Of a DNA stretch of 64,000 bases, positions 40,287 through 50,771 are shown piece after piece. How positions within the stretch are numbered: position 1 is the first letter of the stretch; every line of letters begins with the position of its first letter. Source of the stretch: Jeotgalibacillus soli (GTDB taxonomy: Bacteria; Bacillota; Bacilli; Bacillales; Jeotgalibacillaceae); contig NZ_JXRP01000019.1 in the NCBI RefSeq assembly GCF_000829435.1, positions 62,001 through 126,000 on the forward strand. Direction: 5' to 3'. A model generated the notes under the pieces. The model was not told the DNA's origin. It made no database searches and saw only the letters and a program-made list of their open reading frames with translations. The position numbers and the translations under genes were made by a program.

Positions 40287-40559
40287 TTATTTTACAGCAT
40301 CCTTAAGCGCTTTACCTGGTTTGAATGCAGGAACCTTGCTTGCTGCAATCTCGATTTCTTGACCAGTTTGAGGATTGCGACCTTTACGGGCAGCACGCTC
40401 ACGAACTTCAAAGTTACCAAAACCGATAAGTTGTACTTTATCGCCTTTTGCAAGAGCATCCTGAACTGTTTCAAATACCGCGTCAACAGCTTTTGTTGCA
40501 TCCTTTTTGGAAAGCTCTGCTGTTTCTGCTACCGCGTTGATGAGTTCTGTCTTGTTCAC
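40287..40559 (-). CDS. hbs: Nucleoid protein HU
   Basis: 90 residues; small dimeric DNA-binding and bending protein, the main nucleoid protein in Bacillus. [20 protein letters not shown] at the start, [20 protein letters not shown] and the DNA-binding arm to the end. The GTG at 40559 with AGGAGG eight bases upstream is the start; the frame runs on to 40568. Monocistronic with its own terminator and a long structured leader. Confidence 0.96.
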   Translation of the reverse strand: MNKTELINAVAETAELSKKDATKAVDAVFETVQDALAKGDKVQLIGFGNFEVRERAARKGRNPQTGQEIEIAASKVPAFKPGKALKDAVK

Positions 40560-40796
40560 ATCAATCACCTCCTCCCAAAGCTTTTACTTTCTTGGGTAAG
40601 TTTCATTACATTTGTGAACATTTTTAAGGTGTTTTATGCACTACATCTTGATAAAACACGCTATAAAGCCCATAGAATCAATGTTTAAGATCAATTCTGT
40701 TAAAAGATTATCATATAAAAAATGCATACGCAACAATAATTGAATAATTAATGGGAATCTCTTCATGTTTTAAGAATATTTTTTCTTTTTACAAAC
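40560..40796 (-). promoter_or_regulatory. Leader and promoter region of hbs
   Basis: The 378 bp between hbs and spoIVA hold no gene. A possible sigma-A promoter (TTGTTG at 40731-40736, GATAAT at 40707-40712, 18-bp spacer, minus strand) would give a leader of about 140 nt. That leader has a hairpin with 9-bp perfect arms, GTGTTTTAT/ATAAAACAC (40629-40637 and 40651-40659). The rest, toward spoIVA, has two hairpins listed separately. Confidence 0.45.
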
Positions 40797-40827
40797 GTAA
40801 AAAGCTATCCAAAGGGTTTGGATAGCT
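40797..40827 (-). terminator. Terminator of spoIVA
   Basis: Minus-strand AGCTATCCAAA (40817-40827) pairs perfectly with TTTGGATAGCT (40803-40813) around CCC, followed by TTTTTA. It lies 110 bp past the spoIVA stop, beyond a second hairpin. Confidence 0.88.
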
Positions 40828-40866
40828 GACAAATATCGGGAAAACCCTATAGCTGCAGGCACAGAT

Positions 40867-40892
40867 CCATTTGTTCTATCACGAACAAATGG
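40867..40892 (-). other. Hairpin in the spoIVA 3' region without U-tract
   Basis: CCATTTGTTC and GAACAAATGG form a perfect 10-bp stem around a 6-nt loop. No T-run follows on either strand, so it is not a standard terminator. It may stabilise the spoIVA 3' end or bind a regulator. Confidence 0.4.
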
Positions 40893-40938
40893 AATAATCT
40901 TTTTCACATAGAACTTTTAAAACTTTTCGATCCATCTC

Positions 40939-42417
40939 TTATAGAATGATTGCGATCATTCCGCCGGATCCTTCATTTATTACTCTCTCAAGCGTTTCTT
41001 TTAATTTATATCGAGCATTTTCTGGCATTACTGCCAGCTTAACTTGAATCCCTTCGCGAACAATAGAACTTAAACTTCTACCAAAAATATCAGAACTCCA
41101 AATCGATAATGGATCGTCTTCAAAATCTTGCATCAGATAATGAACAAGCTCTTCACTTTGTTTCTCTGTCCCAATAATCGGTGAGAATTCTGATTCTACA
41201 TCTACTTTAATCATGTGGATCGATGGTGCAATGGCTTTAAGGCGAACACCATATCTAGCACCTTGACGGATGATCTCTGGTTCATCAAGACTCATATCCG
41301 CAAGCGCTGGTGCAGCAATTCCATAGCCAGTTTGTCGCACCATTTTTAGTGCATCGGCGAAATGATCATATTCTCTCTTTGCATAAGAATAATCTTGAAT
41401 AAGTTCCAGAAAATGATCTTTAGTCGTCACCTTCTCTCCAATCATTTCATGCAAAATATCTTCAAATAAATGATCTGATGCCCTAATCTCAATATTTGCA
41501 ACACCCTGCCCCATATTCATCCCGGCTAAATTTGCTTCTTGTACATGTTCGTATATTTCAAATTGCCTTACAACTCTGTCTACATCTCGAAGTCTTTTAA
41601 TATCATGGATCACTTCAGCAACAGCTTCTTGGAAATGCTGGCGAAGCCAATGCTCTTCTTCAAGCACCATTACCCAGCTAGGCAGATTAACATTTACCTC
41701 AAGTACCGGAAACTCATACAGCGCTTCGCGCAAGATCATTAGTACATCAGTTTCTCTCATGCTCTCTACACTCATAGCAATAACAGGAATATCATATTTT
41801 AACTGAAGTTCTTTCCTAAGCTGATCGGTTTCAGCCTGATGCGGTCTTGCGCTGTTTAACACCATAATAAAAGGCTTGCCAACCTCTTTTAATTCAGCTA
41901 CAACTCTCTCTTCTGCCTCTACATAGCTTTCTCTAGGGATTTCACCAATTGTGCCGTCTGTAGTCATCATGACCCCAATGGTTGAGTGATCCTGAATAAC
42001 TTTCCTGGTGCCTACCTCAGCAGCTTCGTGAAATGGGATCGGCTCTTCGTACCATGGTGTATGAACCATTCTTGGACCATATTCATCTTCATGACCCTTT
42101 GCTCCTGGAATCGTATAGCCTACACAGTCCACTAATCGAATATTGACTTCAAGCCCATCCACAACTTGAATTCGAACTGCTTGATTTGGTACAAACTTCG
42201 GCTCTGTCGTCATAATAGTTCGCCCAGCAGCACTTTGCGGTAACTCATCCTGCGCTCTATTTCGTTCTGCTTCATTGGTCATAAGCGGTATAACGGCAAG
42301 CTCCATCATTTTTTTAATAAAGGTGGATTTTCCTGTGCGTACAGCACCTACAACGCCAATATATATATCTCCACCTGTTCGTTCCGCTATATGTTCAAAT
42401 ACATTTTGTTTTTCCAT
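40939..42417 (-). CDS. spoIVA: Spore coat morphogenetic ATPase SpoIVA
   Basis: 492 residues; ATP-hydrolysing protein that polymerises on the forespore surface as the base of the coat and is needed for cortex formation. The N-terminal P-loop is GVVGAVRTGKSTFIKKM with a switch-like VDCVGYTIPGAKG; the end is RVINEGSGGMIAIIL, typical of the family. AGGAGGCG precedes the ATG. Flanked by hbs and the yphE-yphF pair. Confidence 0.97.
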   Translation of the reverse strand: MEKQNVFEHIAERTGGDIYIGVVGAVRTGKSTFIKKMMELAVIPLMTNEAERNRAQDELPQSAAGRTIMTTEPKFVPNQAVRIQVVDGLEVNIRLVDCVGYTIPGAKGHEDEYGPRMVHTPWYEEPIPFHEAAEVGTRKVIQDHSTIGVMMTTDGTIGEIPRESYVEAEERVVAELKEVGKPFIMVLNSARPHQAETDQLRKELQLKYDIPVIAMSVESMRETDVLMILREALYEFPVLEVNVNLPSWVMVLEEEHWLRQHFQEAVAEVIHDIKRLRDVDRVVRQFEIYEHVQEANLAGMNMGQGVANIEIRASDHLFEDILHEMIGEKVTTKDHFLELIQDYSYAKREYDHFADALKMVRQTGYGIAAPALADMSLDEPEIIRQGARYGVRLKAIAPSIHMIKVDVESEFSPIIGTEKQSEELVHYLMQDFEDDPLSIWSSDIFGRSLSSIVREGIQVKLAVMPENARYKLKETLERVINEGSGGMIAIIL

Positions 42418-42455
42418 TTAAGCGCCTCCTCTAGTCGAACATTCTTCACACTGTT

Positions 42456-42463
42456 ATTGTATG
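42456..42463 (-). promoter_or_regulatory. Sigma-E type -10 element upstream of spoIVA
   Basis: Minus-strand CATACAAT matches the sigma-E -10 consensus exactly and lies about 40 bp before the ATG. No clear -35 is seen at 14-15 bp. spoIVA is known to be transcribed by sigma-E in B. subtilis. Confidence 0.45.
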
Positions 42464-42484
42464 AGGACATGCTTAATTCAGAAC

Positions 42485-42540
42485 AAAAAAACCAGTTATT
42501 CTTTATCGTTTATTTCAAACGATAAAGAATAACTGGTTTT
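42485..42540 (-). terminator. Long perfect-stem terminator of yphF
   Basis: Two 24-nt arms (42488-42511 and 42517-42540) are perfectly complementary around the loop ATTTC, with a T-run on the minus strand. The stem takes in part of the yphF stop codon. It is unusually long for a terminator and would form a 24-bp duplex. Confidence 0.88.
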
Positions 42541-43258
42541 AACTAGGATCTCTCGAATCACCGTAAACAATATCTCCATTTTCATCAACAAAATAAGGCA
42601 TTGAATAAGCAGGAACAAACATCGATTCCTCAAGCAAAACAGAACGGATATCTTGTCCTTCTTCAAAGGTTGCATCGATGTCTTGAGTGGCATGATAAAG
42701 ATCTGTAATATAGTCTACAAAGATTGTTCCGTCACCATTTGTCACAAATGGCAGCTCTCTGTTTGTATAGGGACTCATTGCCATCGGATCTTCCTTGTAA
42801 CCTAGCTGTTCATAATCAATGCTATAAACATTATCACCAATCGCCGCTTTAAATGGAATCCCCCTATTTGCTTGAATTCTAATATTTAACGTTCTGATTT
42901 CTTCCGGTATACGCAAATCAAAAATTCTAACAGTAGGATCTTCTTCAACATCCGTTAAAACATATTGAAATACTCCGCCATTCTCATAAGCATTACCAGG
43001 AAGTTCTGCCAAATAACGTGGTTTAAGCATGGAAAAATCAATCATATATTTTTGATAAATAGGGGTGTCTTCTTCCACTGTTTTTATCGGCAAAAGACCC
43101 CCTGAATCTTCTTGGTATTGATCAACAGCTCCCTGCACGGCAGCAATTTGATCTTCATAAGGTATTTCATTTTCAGCTCTCTGCTGCGCAGGATACATAC
43201 ATCCAGCCAATACTGCAGCAGAACAAAGTAAGATGAATAGCAACATTATTTTTTTCAT
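42539..43258 (-). CDS. yphF: YphF, predicted lipoprotein
   Basis: 239 residues. A lipoprotein signal peptide MKKIMLLFILLCSAAVLAGC has the lipobox LAGC, Cys at residue 20. The extracytoplasmic part is acidic and has no enzyme motif I recognise. Matches YphF by type and by position between yphE and spoIVA. GAGGAG eight bases before the ATG at 43258. In B. subtilis these genes are linked to sporulation; function unknown. Confidence 0.78.
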   Translation of the reverse strand: MKKIMLLFILLCSAAVLAGCMYPAQQRAENEIPYEDQIAAVQGAVDQYQEDSGGLLPIKTVEEDTPIYQKYMIDFSMLKPRYLAELPGNAYENGGVFQYVLTDVEEDPTVRIFDLRIPEEIRTLNIRIQANRGIPFKAAIGDNVYSIDYEQLGYKEDPMAMSPYTNRELPFVTNGDGTIFVDYITDLYHATQDIDATFEEGQDIRSVLLEESMFVPAYSMPYFVDENGDIVYGDSRDPS

Positions 43259-43282
43259 TTCATACACTCCTCGTTGTCAACA

Positions 43283-43480
43283 TCATAATGTCGGACCGCT
43301 CAAGACAACGAATAACATAATGATTCCTGCCAAAAACATTAAAATATAAGCGATTAATGCAGTTATAAACTTAAAAAAGCGATTCGATATTTTGTAACGG
43401 CTGAAAAAAATTGCTAAAATGGCCAAAAACATAAAGCCCATAGAACCAAAAGAGATCCACATTTTCATTAGCGCTGACAT
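43283..43480 (-). CDS. yphE: YphE, small membrane protein (DUF2768)
   Basis: 65 residues with two membrane segments (about 8-28 and 38-62). The pattern MSALMKMWISFGSMGFMFLA and the hydrophobic end match the DUF2768 family. 24 bp before yphF, likely one transcript. Function unknown. Confidence 0.8.
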   Translation of the reverse strand: MSALMKMWISFGSMGFMFLAILAIFFSRYKISNRFFKFITALIAYILMFLAGIIMLFVVLSGPTL

Positions 43481-43611
43481 TAAAATACCCTCCTGTACCT
43501 AATTGCAACAAGCATTAAATAAAGATTCTACTAAAGCCTTTTAAAACAAATTATATCACAGGAAAATATGTGGAACATTAATTCATAAATGGTTCAGAAA
43601 ACGTTCACATC

Positions 43612-43643
43612 CAAAAAAGACTGAGAGCTTACTTGCTCTCAGT
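43612..43643 (-). terminator. Terminator of gpsA
   Basis: Minus-strand ACTGAGAGC (43635-43643) pairs perfectly with GCTCTCAGT (43620-43628), loop AAGTAA, then CTTTTTT. The 5' arm lies in the last gpsA codons and the loop contains its TAA stop. Confidence 0.9.
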
Positions 43644-44687
43644 TTGATGATGTTCACCTAAGATATTCACGAGGTCCTCCATCTCATTTGTTTTAACTCG
43701 AGACATTAGCTGATCTACCGCTTCTTTAGGGCTTACATCGTTAAAAAGGACATGAAATAGAGCTTCTGTAATCGGCATAGACACATCCAGCTTCTGCGCT
43801 AATTGAAATGCTGCTTTGGTCGTCCGAACGCCTTCCACAACCATTCCCATGCTTTCTAATACTTCATCAAGCTTTTTCCCCTTCCCTAAAAGATTTCCAG
43901 CTCTCCAGTTGCGGGAATGAACACTTGTGCATGTTACAATTAAATCCCCAATACCGGTCAAACCTGAAAAGGTTAGCGGATTAGCTCCTAATGTTGTTCC
44001 AAGCCGGGCCATTTCCGCCAGTCCACGAGTGATAAGTGCAGCTTTTGCATTGTCCCCATACCCTAATCCATCCGTGATTCCAGCAGCAAGAGCAATAATA
44101 TTCTTTAATGCTCCCCCTATTTCAACACCTACAACATCAAGATTCGTATATACGCGAAAATGCTGATTCATAAAGAGATCCTGAACCATTTCTGCAGCTT
44201 GGATTTGATCAGATGCAGCAGTGACAGTCGTTGGATGACGCAGAACAACCTCCTCTGCATGACTCGGACCTGATAATACAACTAAATCCTTCAAGATCGT
44301 TTCTGAAAGTGACTGCTTGATGATCTCAGATATACGTAAGTGAGTATCTGGTTCAATCCCTTTACTTACATGCACGATCGTTTTTGAACCGTGACAAACT
44401 TTATTTACTTGCTCCGCTACTTCTCTCATGGCTTTTGTAGGAACAGCAAAAACAATGATCTCTGTATTTTCAATCGCTTTGTCCAATTGATAAAAACCTT
44501 TAATCGAAGAGGACAATTCGACATTTGGTAAATAACGCTCATTTCGATGAGTTTCGTTGATCACATCTGCCTGTACCTTATTATGTGTCCATAGTCTTAC
44601 ATCATGCCCATTATCCGCCAGGACAAGTGCCAGGGCTGTTCCCCAGCTCCCAGCTCCAAGTATTGCTACGCGTTGAGATTTTCCCAT
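43629..44687 (-). CDS. gpsA: Glycerol-3-phosphate dehydrogenase [NAD(P)+]
   Basis: 352 residues; makes sn-glycerol 3-phosphate for phospholipids. Nucleotide loop [20 protein letters not shown], substrate region [23 protein letters not shown] with catalytic Lys, and [25 protein letters not shown] precedes the ATG. Follows der. Confidence 0.96.
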   Translation of the reverse strand: MGKSQRVAILGAGSWGTALALVLADNGHDVRLWTHNKVQADVINETHRNERYLPNVELSSSIKGFYQLDKAIENTEIIVFAVPTKAMREVAEQVNKVCHGSKTIVHVSKGIEPDTHLRISEIIKQSLSETILKDLVVLSGPSHAEEVVLRHPTTVTAASDQIQAAEMVQDLFMNQHFRVYTNLDVVGVEIGGALKNIIALAAGITDGLGYGDNAKAALITRGLAEMARLGTTLGANPLTFSGLTGIGDLIVTCTSVHSRNWRAGNLLGKGKKLDEVLESMGMVVEGVRTTKAAFQLAQKLDVSMPITEALFHVLFNDVSPKEAVDQLMSRVKTNEMEDLVNILGEHHQTESK

Positions 44688-44721
44688 CGTGACCGCTCCT
44701 TTCTTCCATTAAACTACGGCT

Positions 44722-46032
44722 TTATTTTCTTGCTCGCGGAATTAATCGAATTGGAGTACCCTCAAAACCAAATGCTTCACGAATACGGTTTTCTAAAAAT
44801 CTTTCATAAGAAAAATGCATAAGCTCTGGCTCATTTACAAACACAACAAACGTTGGAGGCTTAACTGCCACTTGTGTTGCATAGAAAATTTTCAATCTTT
44901 TTCCGTGATCAGTCGGTGTTGGATTCATAGCGACAGCATCCATCACTACTTCATTTAAAACACTGGATTGAACCCTCATAGAATGATTTTCACTTGCCAT
45001 ATTGATGATAGGCAGCAATGTATGAATTCTCTTTTTTGTTAATGCAGATAAAAAGACTACAGGTGCATAATCTAAAAACTGAAAATGCTCACGAATGGTA
45101 CGTTCGAATTTATCCATTGTTTTTTCATCTTTTACAACCGCATCCCATTTGTTCACTACGATAATAACGGCACGGCCGGCATCGTGTGCGTATCCTGCTA
45201 TTTTTTTATCCTGCTCTATAATACCTTCTTCACCATCAATCACGACCAGAACAACATCTGAGCGTTCAATCGCACGTAATGCACGAAGGACACTATATTT
45301 CTCAGTCGTTTCGTAAACCTTTCCTTTTTTCCTCATACCTGCTGTGTCAATAATCACATATTCTTGGTTGTCATATTGATAAGGTGAGTCAACCGCATCA
45401 CGTGTGGTACCTGCTACATCGCTAACAATAACACGCTCTTCACCCAACAGTGCATTCACTAAAGAAGATTTACCTACGTTTGGACGTCCAATTAATGAAA
45501 ACTTAATCACTTCTTCGCCGTAAGAGACTTCCTCAATCGGTTTAAAATGAGCAGCAACAGCATCCAGCAGGTCCCCAAGTCCAAGTCCATGTGAACCCGA
45601 GATTGGATAGGGCTCACCAAATCCTAACGCATAGAAATCATAAATTTGTTCACGCATTTCTGGATTGTCCACTTTATTTACTGCCAAAACAACAGGTTTA
45701 CTTGAACGATACAAAATCTTTGCAACCTGCTCATCTGCCGAAGTAACACCTTCACGACCATTTGTCATAAAAATAATAACGTCCGCTTCATCAATCGCAA
45801 TTTCTGCTTGTTGACGAATTTGTTCAAGGAACGGTGCGTCACCTATATCAATTCCGCCTGTATCAATGACATTAAATTCATGCGTTAACCATTCTGCCGA
45901 GCTATAAATCCGGTCTCGAGTTACACCGGGGATATCCTCTACAATAGAAATTCTCTCTCCTACAATCCTGTTAAAAATAGTTGACTTTCCTACATTTGGA
46001 CGTCCTACTATTGCAACGACTGGCTTTGCCAT
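44722..46032 (-). CDS. der: Ribosome-assembly GTPase Der (EngA)
   Basis: 436 residues; essential double GTPase for 50S subunit assembly. Two G domains, each with P-loop GRPNVGKS (near residues 9 and 182), DTGG and DTAG, and NKVD/NKWD; a C-terminal KH-like domain ends near [18 protein letters not shown]. In B. subtilis seaA (yphB) and yphA follow upstream; here they are missing between der and the isomerase gene. Confidence 0.96.
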   Translation of the reverse strand: MAKPVVAIVGRPNVGKSTIFNRIVGERISIVEDIPGVTRDRIYSSAEWLTHEFNVIDTGGIDIGDAPFLEQIRQQAEIAIDEADVIIFMTNGREGVTSADEQVAKILYRSSKPVVLAVNKVDNPEMREQIYDFYALGFGEPYPISGSHGLGLGDLLDAVAAHFKPIEEVSYGEEVIKFSLIGRPNVGKSSLVNALLGEERVIVSDVAGTTRDAVDSPYQYDNQEYVIIDTAGMRKKGKVYETTEKYSVLRALRAIERSDVVLVVIDGEEGIIEQDKKIAGYAHDAGRAVIIVVNKWDAVVKDEKTMDKFERTIREHFQFLDYAPVVFLSALTKKRIHTLLPIINMASENHSMRVQSSVLNEVVMDAVAMNPTPTDHGKRLKIFYATQVAVKPPTFVVFVNEPELMHFSYERFLENRIREAFGFEGTPIRLIPRARK

Positions 46033-46206
46033 GACGTTTCACCCTTTCTATATGTTCCAACTCTCTACAATTCATCATTATTATATCAAAAGGAAGTTTC
46101 CACATGCGACTACCGTAAGAAGACAAGAAGTTGGACTTCTCTTCTCTAAAATGACTCGCATAATTGTATCAATAAATAAGGCTTCCCGCAATCTATCCTT
46201 AACATA

Positions 46207-46251
46207 ATAAAAAGCTGATTTACTCCAAATCCCCCCTTGGAGTAAATCAGC
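46207..46251 (-). terminator. Terminator after the isomerase gene
   Basis: Minus-strand GCTGATTTACTCCAA (46237-46251) pairs perfectly with TTGGAGTAAATCAGC (46214-46228), followed by TTTTTA. It sits just past the stop at 46256, so der has its own upstream region (46033-46206) with no gene. Confidence 0.92.
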
Positions 46252-46255
46252 CTGC

Positions 46256-47334
<1,079 letters not shown>

Positions 47335-47340
47335 TCACCT

Positions 47341-48483
47341 TTATTTCAAGTCTTTTAGTTTATCTCCAATCATCTCACCAAGCTGAAAGCCTTTTGATTC
47401 TTCTGGAAGGCTATAGGATTGCTCTCGTTTACCCTCGCTGCGTTGCTCCTCTAGCTCTTTAATCGATAGGGATAGTCTTTGGTCATTTACATTCACGTCA
47501 AGCACTTTTACCTTTACTTCTTGGCCTTCTGTTAACACTTCATGAGGTGTGCCAATATGCTTGTGAGAAATTTGCGAGATGTGTACAAGGCCTTCTACAC
47601 CAGGGAAAACTTCGACAAAGGCTCCATATGATACAAGCCTGCGTACTGTTCCATCTAGGACAGTACCTCTTGGGGCCTTGTCGCCAAGATCCGTCCACGG
47701 TCCTGGTAATGTTTCTTTAATGGATAATGAGATTCGCTCATTATCACGATCAACAGATAATACTTTAACCTGCACTTTCTGTCCTTCTTCCACTACGTCT
47801 GACGGCTTTTCTACATGCTGATGGGATAGTTGAGAAATATGAACAAGCCCATCGACACCACCAATATCTACAAACGCACCAAAATCTGTAATACGCTGTA
47901 CTGTTCCATCAAGAACATCATCCGCTTGGATGCTTTCGAGCAGCGCTTTCTTTTGTTCTGCTTTTTCACCCTCCACTACAGCTCTGTGTGAAAGGATCAA
48001 ACGGTTCTTTTCTTCATCCAGCTCAACTATTTTAAATGTAAGATTTCGTCCTTTATAATCTTCAAAATCCTCAACATAATAATCCTCTACCAAAGAAGCT
48101 GGAACGAAGCCCCTAACACCAAGATCGACAACAAGACCGCCTTTAACGACATCCTTCACTTCAGCCTCAAAGACTTCCTCTGCTTCAAAACGGCGTTTCA
48201 TTTCATCCCAAGCTTTCTCTGCGTCAACTTTTCGCTTCGATAATACTAATAGCTCTTCCTCAACTTTAGTGACGACTAGCTCCAATTCGTCACCTTCTTT
48301 AACGACGTCAGATGCTTTTTCAACATGGAGGCTTGACAACTCACTGATTGGAATAATTCCATCTACTTTGCTGTTTTGGACATCAACAAGAACCTGCTTT
48401 TCCTCCACCTTGGTTACTGTACCTGTGATACGATCTCCCACATCAAGGGAGTTTAATTCAATTTGATTCATGTCCTCTGTCAT
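47341..48483 (-). CDS. rpsA: S1-domain RNA-binding protein (YpfD, ribosomal protein S1 homologue)
   Basis: 380 residues with four S1 motifs, beginning near residues 17, 100, 185 and 270 ([77 protein letters not shown]). Shorter than E. coli S1 (six domains), as in Bacillus, where it is not essential. AAGGAGGAG precedes the ATG. It lies between plsC/cmk and the isomerase gene. Confidence 0.92.
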   Translation of the reverse strand: MTEDMNQIELNSLDVGDRITGTVTKVEEKQVLVDVQNSKVDGIIPISELSSLHVEKASDVVKEGDELELVVTKVEEELLVLSKRKVDAEKAWDEMKRRFEAEEVFEAEVKDVVKGGLVVDLGVRGFVPASLVEDYYVEDFEDYKGRNLTFKIVELDEEKNRLILSHRAVVEGEKAEQKKALLESIQADDVLDGTVQRITDFGAFVDIGGVDGLVHISQLSHQHVEKPSDVVEEGQKVQVKVLSVDRDNERISLSIKETLPGPWTDLGDKAPRGTVLDGTVRRLVSYGAFVEVFPGVEGLVHISQISHKHIGTPHEVLTEGQEVKVKVLDVNVNDQRLSLSIKELEEQRSEGKREQSYSLPEESKGFQLGEMIGDKLKDLK

Positions 48484-48612
48484 ATGTACTCCTCCTTAAT
48501 CCATGACTACTGTGAAATATTTAAATGTGAATATTCTCACACTATCACCTTAAATTCAGAATATATAACTAACTTCTAATAAACAGAACATTTTGTCAAG
48601 CGAGAACTTTTA

Positions 48613-49191
48613 TCAATGATTGTCGATAAGGCGTTGAATATGCATCATAATAAGCTCTGTTGTTTCTTCAGCAGATGCTTTTCGTTCACGCAGTTCGTCC
48701 ATTGGAATCGGTTCACCATAAATTACTTTAACTCGTTTAAATGGTTTATAAGGGCCTATAATGGCACAAGGAACGACTGCAGAATTCGAGCGTAGTGCGA
48801 AAAACCCCGCTCCAGCCAATCCTTTCTTTAACTTTCCATCTCTACTTCTAGTACCCTCTGGAAACAATCCCAAAACGTTTCCTTCTTTTAATAAAGCAAG
48901 ACCTCTTCGCAGCGCTTCACGATCACTCATTCCACGTTTTACGGGAAAAGCTTTAATTTTTGGCATTATATGCTTTAAGATCGGTGCGTCAAACAGCTCT
49001 GCTTTGGCCATAAAAGATACATCCCGAGGTGCGGTCATCCCAACCACTGGAGGATCAAGATTGTCAATATGATTTGCACACAGCAGAACGCCTCCTTCTT
49101 TAGGAAAATGTTCACGTCCGATCACATCAAAACGGTAGATGGGGGTCAAAATAACCGTCACTACAGCTTTTCCGAAAGTATATAGGTTCAT
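48613..49191 (-). CDS. plsC: 1-acyl-sn-glycerol-3-phosphate acyltransferase family protein
   Basis: 192 residues; PlsC-type acyltransferase of phospholipid synthesis. Catalytic HX4D in [16 protein letters not shown], then [16 protein letters not shown], the [15 protein letters not shown] box and VPCAIIGPY. One N-terminal hydrophobic segment. Start ATG overlaps the cmk stop by 4 bp, so the two are coupled. Confidence 0.9.
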   Translation of the reverse strand: MNLYTFGKAVVTVILTPIYRFDVIGREHFPKEGGVLLCANHIDNLDPPVVGMTAPRDVSFMAKAELFDAPILKHIMPKIKAFPVKRGMSDREALRRGLALLKEGNVLGLFPEGTRSRDGKLKKGLAGAGFFALRSNSAVVPCAIIGPYKPFKRVKVIYGEPIPMDELRERKASAEETTELIMMHIQRLIDNH

Positions 49192-49877
49192 GAGGCACCC
49201 CCACGCTCTTTGATCAATGCAATGATTGAATTTACTACAAGCTCAACATTCATTGATGTTGTATCAAGCTCAATGGCATCCTCAGCTTTTTTTAACGGAG
49301 AGGCTTCTCTTGAAGAATCAAGATGGTCTCTCTCTTCGATCTCCCGCTGCAATATTTCAAGGTCAGAATGGATTCCTTTTGAAAGATTTTCTTCATATCT
49401 TCGTTTCGCTCTTTCTTCTGCACTTGCCAGCATAAAAACTTTCAGCTCGGCATCTGGAATAACATGAGTTCCTATATCACGCCCGTCCATTACTACACCG
49501 CCATTTTTCACAAGCAATTGCTGACGTCTCACCATCTCTTTACGAACAGCAGCGTGTGTTGATACAAGTGATACATTATTTGTTACTTCAGTCGAACGAA
49601 TGTCATTTGTTACTTCTTGTCCATCTAGAAATACACGCTGTCCATTTACACCTGGCTTTAACTCTATATTTGTATTCAACAACAAGGAGGTTAATTCCTC
49701 TTCATTTTCCAAGTTTTTATTATTTTTCAGTGCTTTAAGGGTTAGCGTTCGATACATTGCACCAGTATCGATATAAACAAATCCCAGCCGGTCAGCCAGT
49801 ATTTTTGCCACTGTACTTTTTCCGGCAGCAGCCGGACCATCTAATGCGATACGCATCCTTGATAATTGTTGTTTCAC
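49188..49877 (-). CDS. cmk: Cytidylate kinase
   Basis: 229 residues; phosphorylates CMP and dCMP. P-loop [54 protein letters not shown] and the lid [16 protein letters not shown] eight bases before a GTG at 49877 fixes the start; the frame runs to 49898. First gene of cmk-plsC-rpsA. Confidence 0.95.
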   Translation of the reverse strand: MKQQLSRMRIALDGPAAAGKSTVAKILADRLGFVYIDTGAMYRTLTLKALKNNKNLENEEELTSLLLNTNIELKPGVNGQRVFLDGQEVTNDIRSTEVTNNVSLVSTHAAVRKEMVRRQQLLVKNGGVVMDGRDIGTHVIPDAELKVFMLASAEERAKRRYEENLSKGIHSDLEILQREIEERDHLDSSREASPLKKAEDAIELDTTSMNVELVVNSIIALIKERGGAS

Positions 49878-49974
49878 CGTACATTCTCCTTCAATCACAT
49901 ATTCATCATTATTGTATCATAACCTACCGTGGATAAGCTTTTTTCATCTTTATTTCATTCAAATCGCGAATACT

Positions 49975-50006
49975 AAAAAACATCCTGCGACACATATCGC
50001 AAGATG
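49975..50006 (-). terminator. Terminator of ypfA
   Basis: Minus-strand CATCTTGCGA pairs with TCGCAGGATG (one G-U) around a 6-nt loop, followed by T6. It ends the gene at 50040. Confidence 0.85.
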
Positions 50007-50039
50007 CCAAAAATTTATTTGTTACAAATTATACTTTAT

Positions 50040-50687
50040 CTATAAGATTAACCCTTTTTGCTTCAGTTGTAGCTGCCGTTCAAAAGAAAAGCGGAGCAAA
50101 AGCTGCCGCTCAACACCAGTAAGCTCCAAAAACCTTATCGAACCAATATGCACGGAGTTACGTATCCAACTGCGTACGAAGCGTCCAGTTGTTCGAATAT
50201 AGTTGTTTTCTCCATTTTTCATTGGCAGCACTAATACAACCTCAAGCTCATCCCCTTTATTAAACATCGCAGCTTCTTTCATAACAAATGCGATCCCACC
50301 AGCGCTTATATCGTCCGTCACGGTGCGTATTGAAAGTTGTTCTTTTAAAATCGCCACATCGACCGCCGTTTCAACTCTAACAAACTGACGGCGTTGAATC
50401 CGAATAAGCTCATCATGACCTGGATAATAGAGAGCAACGGTAGGAATTATTCCGCTCTTTCGCCCTCTTACCTCAGTTTCAAATAGAAGAGCAGCCCGCT
50501 CATCCTCTGTAAAGCTTGCTTTCAGCTGCATGCCTTTTAACAGAAAAACAGTACGGTTTGTATTTACATTTATAGGGTAGTCAACAAATATTTTTGAATC
50601 AGTTACCTCAATTACTCTACATTTATATTTTTCATCAGTATTAACATGCATAGGCTCTAGCGTTATGACTATTCCCTCTTTAAGCAT
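50040..50687 (-). CDS. motI: PilZ-domain c-di-GMP receptor MotI/YpfA
   Basis: 215 residues. N-terminal YcgR-like domain (about 1-90), then PilZ with the c-di-GMP motif RRQFVRVETAVDVAI (RxxxR type near residue 95) and DISAGGIAFVM (D/NxSxxG). In B. subtilis this protein stops flagella by acting on the stator protein MotA when c-di-GMP is high. Position between cmk and ypeB fits. Confidence 0.9.
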   Translation of the reverse strand: MLKEGIVITLEPMHVNTDEKYKCRVIEVTDSKIFVDYPINVNTNRTVFLLKGMQLKASFTEDERAALLFETEVRGRKSGIIPTVALYYPGHDELIRIQRRQFVRVETAVDVAILKEQLSIRTVTDDISAGGIAFVMKEAAMFNKGDELEVVLVLPMKNGENNYIRTTGRFVRSWIRNSVHIGSIRFLELTGVERQLLLRFSFERQLQLKQKGLIL

Positions 50688-50771
50688 CGATTGTCACATC
50701 CTGTCCATAATCATTCTTCCACTTATTATGGCATGACGAAAGGAGGTTTTCCATCCCGAAATGGGGAAATC

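Noticed and set aside
40218-40688. 156-codon plus-strand frame over hbs
   Set aside because: It is antisense to hbs and its terminator, has Cys/Phe-rich composition and no RBS; a shadow of the HU gene.
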